Source of the DNA: Drosophila persimilis
Taxonomy: Eukaryota; Arthropoda; Insecta; Diptera; Drosophilidae
Length of the DNA stretch: 64,000 nucleotides
Direction of reading: 5' to 3'
NCBI RefSeq assembly: GCF_003286085.1
Contig: NW_020825289.1
Coordinates: forward strand, 10,106,001 to 10,170,000
Shown here: positions 58,966 to 64,000 of the stretch, in pieces
Layout: each line of letters begins with the position of its first letter
Numbering within the stretch: position 1 is the first letter of the stretch
Notes under the pieces: generated by a model
Databases searched by the model: none
Told to the model about the DNA's origin: nothing
What the model saw: only the letters and a program-made list of their open reading frames with translations
Program-made: the position numbers and the translations under genes

Positions 58966-61900
58966 CTGGAAAATAGCTTGGTTAATTCTTTTCCATTTGA
59001 ATGTTAAGAGGTTCTCACGTAGTCCAGTCGGTCCAGTAAAACTGATCATGGGTGAAGGTGAGGCCAAACGGATAGGACAGCTCGTTGGAGATGGTGCGGG
59101 TCTCGCGGTTCTGGGGATGGATGCACTCCACTTTCTTGCTTCCCGCATCGGCGTAGCACAGCTCGCCCGTGTTCTCCAGCACTACCAGAGAGTTCGGCAG
59201 GGTGACAGCATCGTGGCCCAGCAGCAGCTCCCGCCCAGTGCCGTCCAAGTCCGAGAACTCAATCTTGGGCGAGGAGCGGTCCCAGTCCGACCAGAAGAGT
59301 TTCCTGTGAACCAAAAGGAAGGTCAGAAATGTTGATCTTCGGGTGTCTGTCGTCATTGCTTACTCTCTGTAGGGATCCACGGCAATGCCGCGGGGATTCA
59401 CCAGCTGCTTGTTGATAACCACCGCACGCAGCGTGGGATCGTCCAGGCTGGCCACCTCAATGGTGTCCTTTACGGAGTCAGTCCAGTATAGGCGACGAGA
59501 AATGACATCTATGGCAATGCCCTCAGGAGACTCGATATCTGAGCGATCAGGAAAAAATAAGCGCAGCTCTCATGGACCTAGTTAAAGCCATCTTACCCGT
59601 GGTAATGAAGGGACGGGCGTCGGTGCCATCGTACTTGGCACTCACAATCTTCTTGGCCGAGATGTCGCCCCAGTAGACGCGACCCTCCACGCAGTCCTTG
59701 TCCAGGCCGATTGCCATCGAGGCCACCGATATGGGCAGGACATTTCGTCCGTTGAGAGGTACTCGGACAATGACCACTCCCTGGCTGACGATGAGGAAGT
59801 CCGAGTCATGCTGCTGGCGCTCGAAGCAGGTGGAGCCGTTTCCATAGAAACCTGGAATTTAGGCAAGGCAATTGGGGTTGTTTAAGTACGTAGCTCTGGA
59901 AAGTCATGATCCCAGTAGTCTCTACCAATTCTCTCCATTCATTCTCCATTCGTAACTCAGAGTTCCGACATTTTTCTTGGCTAAATCCAAAATTTGTACA
60001 GTTTAATTTTCAATTCAAAAAAGACTCCTCCGACACCCTTTACTTAATCTGCCAGGATGCGTCTTCTGCAGACTCTGCTCACGAGGATGTCGCGCTTGGG
60101 AGGCAGCGTCGCCTGGCGATCCTCGACTCAGAATCAGGCCGCCGGCTCCAGAGTGAAGCACCGACCGACTACGAGCAATACTTTGGCAGATCGTCGCTTC
60201 GCACAGAACCTGAGCGGAGATCTGAAGAAGCCAGGCTCGTCCTCTCTAGCGTCGATGCGCGAGTTCTTCATGCATCCCCATACTTGGGACCGCAACAACG
60301 GCTACTTCAACGTGGTGCTGGCCCTGTCCATATTCGGGTTCTGCTTCTTCAACTCGTGCTCCCCCAGCGAGGAGAAGGTCGCCGCAGCTAACGAAGTGGC
60401 CCCGCCCAAGAAGTGATGTCTCGGGAGTGGAGGCGGAATGTGCATCGAAGCACTCACCTTGATTGCACGCGCAGACCAGGCCGGAGTTGGTCGAGTGGCA
60501 CTTGGCGTTCATGTCGCAGAGCGTGGGGTTGTTGAGGCAGTTCTGCTCCTCGATGCACACGTAGCCGTCGCCGTGGTAGCCGGCGATGCACTGGCACTCA
60601 TAATTCGCAGGATCCCTGGAATCGCAAAATACAAATAAAATATACGAATGACCCCCAGCTCTGCTGCTGTCCGAACTTACTCGGTTGGCTCGCAGGTGGC
60701 ATGGATGCCGCAGGTGTTCCTCACGTTGCAGGGCGTGGGTTTGCTCAGGCACCCCGCCAGTGCGTCCCCCTGATAGCCCTCGAGGCAGTCGCAGTACTGG
60801 ACGCTCTGCACCGAGTCCCATTTGCAGATGGCGTTGGAGCCACAGAAGACGGCCCCGCAACGGCCGGCCGGCACACACCTGTCGCTCACATCCCGCTCGT
60901 AGTCCTCCTGGCACTGGCAAACGCCCGAGTCACAGAAGGCGTTCTCCCCGCAGTGCTCCGCGGACTCGCACTCCGGCGCCAGCTGGCAGCGGTATCCATC
61001 GCCCTCGTAGCGGCGCTCGCACACGCACTCGGACTTGCCCTGTTGGTCGTTGTAGTTGCACGTGGCATGGGCGTCGCAGATTTCGGGTTTCTGGAAGCAG
61101 GCGGAGTATACTAGACTGCTTGATCGGGAATCGACTAGAACTTACAATAGCGCAGGAGTCGTCGATGGGCTCACAGGCGTAGCCGTCGCCGCTGAAGCCG
61201 GCGTTGCAGGTGCAGATGTGGCGCAGCTCGTGCTCGTACCAGACACAAGTGGCATTGATATGGCAGTTGGCGTCCACATCGCAAGGAACTATAAAGGGAG
61301 TCATTAGTTGCCATAGGGATAATTATACAGTCACAGTCCGGAGTAAAACATCTTCTTATGTCCTTAAGATTGAAAGCCAACCATAAGCATATCCTAACTG
61401 TGAAGGATATCACTCACCCAAGTCTCCATTCTTCTCCAAATCGGCATCCAGAGTATAGCGACAAATCTGACCATCTTCGGAGATTAGGTAGCCCTCCGGG
61501 CAGCGGCAGTTGCCAAGAAAATCGCACGACGGGTCCACCTCCAGCTCCAGCAGGATGGGAACGCAGCGTCCGTGCTCCCAGGCCTCGTCATGGCCGCACA
61601 GATTGGAGCACTGGTACCCATCGCCGGAGAAGCCTTCGCGACAGGCGCAACGCCCCTCGTAGCAGTCGGCATCGGGTGAGCAGCGCTGGAAGAAGGGTGA
61701 GAGAGGTAATCATTGGACAGTAAGCGGTGGGGCTCCTCTCACTCACATAGCACTCATCAGAATGTGTGGGCCCTTGTTCCTCCTCACTGGGATAGGGGTA
61801 GGGATAGGGGTTGGGATCGGGATTGGGATCGGGATTGGCATTGGCATTAGCATCAGACTCGGAATCGGCTTCGGAGCTAGGTTCGTCGACAACCTGGTTC

Positions 61901-63678
61901 GCTGGGGTGGAGTACTCGATGTTGTCGGCGGTGCTGTCACTGCTGTTGGACAGGCACCTGTAGCCGTTACCCTGATATCCCTCGGAGCAGAAGCAGGTGA
62001 ATCCGCCCTCGTTGTTCTCGCACAGAGCGTTCTCGTCGCACACATGGGTACCCAGGGCGCACTCGTCCACATCCACACAAACCTCGAGGCCGCGCTCGTC
62101 CAGCTGGGCCGCGTAGCCGTGGCGACAGTCGCAGCGGTAGGTATCCTCATAGGGCACGCACACGGAGTTCTCCACGCACTGGCCAGTTCCGTCCGTGCAG
62201 GCATTGGACTCCGCGTCCACCCCAATTTTGCTCATGGCGCTTATGCGCAGCGCCTGGTCACGCTCCACAAAGTCCAGGGCGATCTTGGATACCTTCTGCA
62301 TGACGCTGGTGTCGGAGGGGTCCGCCTCGTCGTCGCGCAGGCAGCTCTGGTACAGGATGCGTTGGTCCACCTGGAGGCTGATGACGCGCTGGTCGTCCAC
62401 CAGCTCAAGCTGGTGCGTCTGCACCGATTGCAGCTCTCCGGGCCGTACGAAGCGGTACTCATCGATGTAGTCGGGCAGGTGGAGAGTGGCGCCCGACGGG
62501 ATGGTCGGCACCTCGCCGTAGATTTCGATTTTTACGGCCAGCTGGTCCCAGTAGTTGAGGCCCTGGAAGGTCTGGTTTACGTGCAACGTTTCTCCCGACT
62601 CGAACTGGATGCGCGAGATGTGCTCGTAGTCGCCGCCCGTTAGCTGGTAGCCATTGGAGGCTCCATTCACCGACTTGGCGAAAAGCCAGGGCACGGTCGT
62701 GAGCAGCGGCAGGATCAGGCGGATCTGAGCTCCCTGCTCCACGCTCAGCGGATTGATTGTCGTGTAGGACCTGGCATCGGTGGTGACAACGTATGATTGC
62801 AGCTTGGCCTGCTCGTCGACTGGCCGGCCATTTAACTCGCCTGAGAGCGTGCCCGTCACCCGGATGGGCAGGTCGTTGGCCAGACAAGCCTTTCCGTTTC
62901 CGTAGAAGCCCGGCTCACAGGCGCAGCAGTATCCCTCGGCCTTGTCGTGGCATTGAGCCTTGTCGTGGCACTGATGTCCAAGAGCGTGGCAGCTCTGGGC
63001 CAAAGCAGGCGACTCTGTGCGCGTCTCGGCGTTGTCGGGGGCCCGCACGCTCTGCTGTGCTGCCACCGGAGCCACCTCGAACAGCCAGACTCCGGACACT
63101 CCCAGGTTGGTGCTCTCGCTAAGGAAACGGGCCTAAAACAGTTAACAGAATACAATTAGAGAGCGATCTCCCCCGAACAGGTACTCTCTTGAACTTACAT
63201 TCTCCGATCCGGATCCGTTGAGGCTGTAGTAACGTCCGTCCTCAGCTACGAATCCAGCCTGAGCGCGGATATCGGGCAGTCCATTGCCCAACGACTCGCC
63301 CTGGAGCCAGTTGAGGCCGCCCTCCGGGTAGATGAACTGCACGAAGGTCTGCTGCTCATTGGCTATCAGGGCCACCTGGAAGGTGTTCACTTTGTCCGTC
63401 TTGGAGTCGAAGTAGCCTACGTTCTGCCAAGTGGCCACAACCACCTGTTCCGCCTCGAACGCGGCCTGTTCGCTGAAGGCGTAGCGCACCAGCTGCGAGG
63501 CTCTGTCCAGGGTGGCAGGGTCTTTGGTCTGGAATAGGGAGACGGAGGTCTCATCCCCGCTGTTTGATGTGTCCACGTTCGAGTAGAAGGCGGCTATCGA
63601 GGGGTACTCGAGTGGGAAAGGCTGGTTCAAGTACTCGGGGAATTCCACGTTGAACGTCAGGATTCCATTGGTATTGAT
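58701..63678 (-). CDS. Ndg: Nidogen/entactin, C-terminal ~1274 residues (10 exons)
   Basis: Secreted basement-membrane linker that bridges laminin and collagen IV/perlecan. Minus-strand join, in phase throughout: 63678-63199, 63132-61747, 61685-61418, 61288-61146, 61090-60681, 60615-60458, 59851-59597, 59538-59364, 59303-59019, 58965-58701 (3825 nt including TAA). Order of parts: NIDO domain (INTNGILTF start); the G2F beta-barrel in the second exon; a Ca-binding type EGF with [18 protein letters not shown]; an Asn/Pro/Tyr repeat linker; a chain of EGF modules (FSGDGYxC pattern); an LDL-receptor class B propeller with YWGD, YWTD and FWSD signatures; and a last Cys-rich EGF. The N-terminus with the signal peptide is not found; it lies in an upstream exon, probably outside the window. 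Recalled full length in flies is about 1350 residues, so around 75 are missing. Confidence 0.95.
59019..59303 (-). CDS. Ndg: Ndg exon: LDLR class B repeats
   Basis: [20 protein letters not shown] and the later [12 protein letters not shown] are propeller YWTD-type blades. Confidence 0.95.
59364..59538 (-). CDS. Ndg: Ndg exon: LDLR class B repeat
   Basis: [20 protein letters not shown] then [12 protein letters not shown]. Confidence 0.95.
59597..59851 (-). CDS. Ndg: Ndg exon: start of the YWTD propeller
   Basis: [20 protein letters not shown] closes an EGF module; [20 protein letters not shown] starts the propeller. Confidence 0.95.
60057..60416 (+). CDS. 119-residue single-pass, probably mitochondrial protein nested in a Ndg intron
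   Basis: An intronless ATG-TGA frame on the strand opposite nidogen, wholly inside its 605-base intron (59852-60457), ending 42 bases before the flanking Ndg exon. The first 22 residues are Arg/Ser/Leu-rich without acids ([20 protein letters not shown]), like a mitochondrial import signal. Near residues 70-80 there is a conserved-looking [17 protein letters not shown], then a membrane segment [13 protein letters not shown] and a short Ala/Lys tail. It may be an inner-membrane or respiratory-complex accessory protein; I do not recognise the family. The WDRNNGYFN block and codon bias argue that it is real. Confidence 0.75.
   Translation: MRLLQTLLTRMSRLGGSVAWRSSTQNQAAGSRVKHRPTTSNTLADRRFAQNLSGDLKKPGSSSLASMREFFMHPHTWDRNNGYFNVVLALSIFGFCFFNSCSPSEEKVAAANEVAPPKK
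60458..60615 (-). CDS. Ndg: Ndg exon: EGF module
   Basis: [20 protein letters not shown] and [20 protein letters not shown]. Confidence 0.95.
60681..61090 (-). CDS. Ndg: Ndg exon: three EGF-like modules
   Basis: Starts [20 protein letters not shown]; further modules contain [20 protein letters not shown] and [15 protein letters not shown]. Confidence 0.95.
61146..61288 (-). CDS. Ndg: Ndg exon: EGF module
   Basis: [20 protein letters not shown] and [20 protein letters not shown]. Confidence 0.95.
61418..61685 (-). CDS. Ndg: Ndg exon: EGF module and linker
   Basis: [20 protein letters not shown] through [20 protein letters not shown]. Confidence 0.95.
61747..63132 (-). CDS. Ndg: Ndg exon: end of NIDO, G2F domain and EGF modules
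   Basis: 462 codons. [20 protein letters not shown] ends the NIDO domain. Then comes a Cys-rich EGF ([15 protein letters not shown]), the G2F barrel ([20 protein letters not shown] to about [11 protein letters not shown]), EGFs including [20 protein letters not shown], and the [20 protein letters not shown] linker. Confidence 0.95.
61793..61850 (-). repeat. Ndg: In-frame hexamer repeat coding Asn-Pro / Asp-Pro / Tyr-Pro units
   Basis: Plus-strand units of GGGATA, GGGATC/GGGATT and GGCATT are read on the minus strand as a Pro-rich linker between nidogen EGF modules. Its length probably varies between strains. Confidence 0.85.
63199..63678 (-). CDS. Ndg: Ndg exon: NIDO domain
   Basis: [20 protein letters not shown] and [18 protein letters not shown] begin the domain. 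The start is set by the acceptor (CTAAT branch-like site, then TTTCCTTTACACAG). The frame is also open upstream to 63843, but that part is mostly the GGGAT repeat. Confidence 0.9.
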
Positions 63679-64000
63679 CTGTGTAAAGGAAACGGAGGCA
63701 AAGGAAATTAGGAAGTGCGCATCAGGGATCACAATCGGTTCAAGTGGCAGTACTTGGCTTCCATATGGCACTTCAAAGAGCCCTCTCCGCCGCCTCCCCT
63801 GCCATCCCATTCCATCCCATCCCATCCCATCCCATCCCATCACCGTGAAGTGCTAACGGGCCACTTAACTCCGAACGGGAATTGTTCTCATGGCGGAAAG
63901 CAAACACCAACAAACCATTAACAAGGCGGCAAATGATCATTTGAAGGGATGCGATAAGTGATCTGAGACGATCGCCCTCTAACTAATTGAGTCCCTCCCC
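63679..64000. other. Ndg upstream intron or exon remainder
   Basis: The minus-strand frame stays open from 63843. The part FEVPYGSQVLPLEPI just before a donor-like GTGATC resembles NIDO lead-in sequence and may be an exon, but no signal peptide follows upstream. A CCCAT pentamer repeat occupies 63803-63840. Confidence 0.35.
63803..63840. repeat. CCCAT pentamer tandem repeat
   Basis: About seven perfect CATCC units with a few variants before them. Confidence 0.9.

Noticed and set aside
61762..62643. 293-codon plus-strand frame over nidogen
   Set aside because: Mirror frame of the Ndg G2F/EGF exon; Gly/Ile repeats arise from the hexamer repeat.
1..64000. tRNA, rRNA, CRISPR or bacterial-type operon features
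   Set aside because: None seen; the window is animal nuclear DNA.

Overview
The window is nuclear DNA from a fruit fly of the genus Drosophila. It has long intron-rich genes with consensus GT..AG introns, many CA/TG and CAG-type microsatellites, a DINE-1-like repeat and fly-type chemoreceptor genes. Two large genes are clear: SLO2 (Slack/Slick-type potassium channel, plus strand) and the C-terminal ~95% of nidogen (Ndg, minus strand). They lie tail to tail, as I recall them near cytological 46F-47A on chromosome 2R of D. melanogaster (Muller element C). The style of the dispersed repeat suggests an obscura-group species, but that is inference.

Layout. 1-4 kb: non-coding, perhaps a distal promoter and untranslated exon. 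4.0-5.8 kb: an intronless divergent ionotropic receptor (IR) gene whose frame is broken by one TAG. 5.9-16.4 kb: no gene seen. 17.2-56.7 kb: SLO2, reconstructed here as 28 coding exons (about 1743 residues) plus an alternative first coding exon at 36.7 kb. Nested in its first large introns are a decayed gustatory receptor (18.0-18.8 kb, minus), a small secreted Kunitz-like gene (20.4-20.8 kb, minus) and a cluster of ten very small genes (24.7-28.5 kb). A decayed Ty3/gypsy fragment sits in the intron after coding exon 14. 56.7-58.7 kb: the SLO2 3' UTR converging on the Ndg 3' end. 58.7-63.7 kb: Ndg exons, with a small mitochondrial-looking gene on the opposite strand inside one intron.

The most interesting system is the cluster at 24.66-28.46 kb. 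Seven micro-ORFs of 21-23 codons, plus ORFs of 44, 59 and 121 codons, all encode one hydrophobic segment with an invariant G-x-x-x-G core followed by basic residues. Several lie one after another with introns placed at or just after the stop codon, so each probable transcript would carry several tiny cistrons. The arrangement resembles a polycistronic micropeptide locus. I recognise no described family here.

Second in interest is the IR gene. It is intact except for one TAG followed by CTA, a context linked to stop-codon readthrough. All exon joins were checked by hand for phase; no database search or RNA evidence was available.
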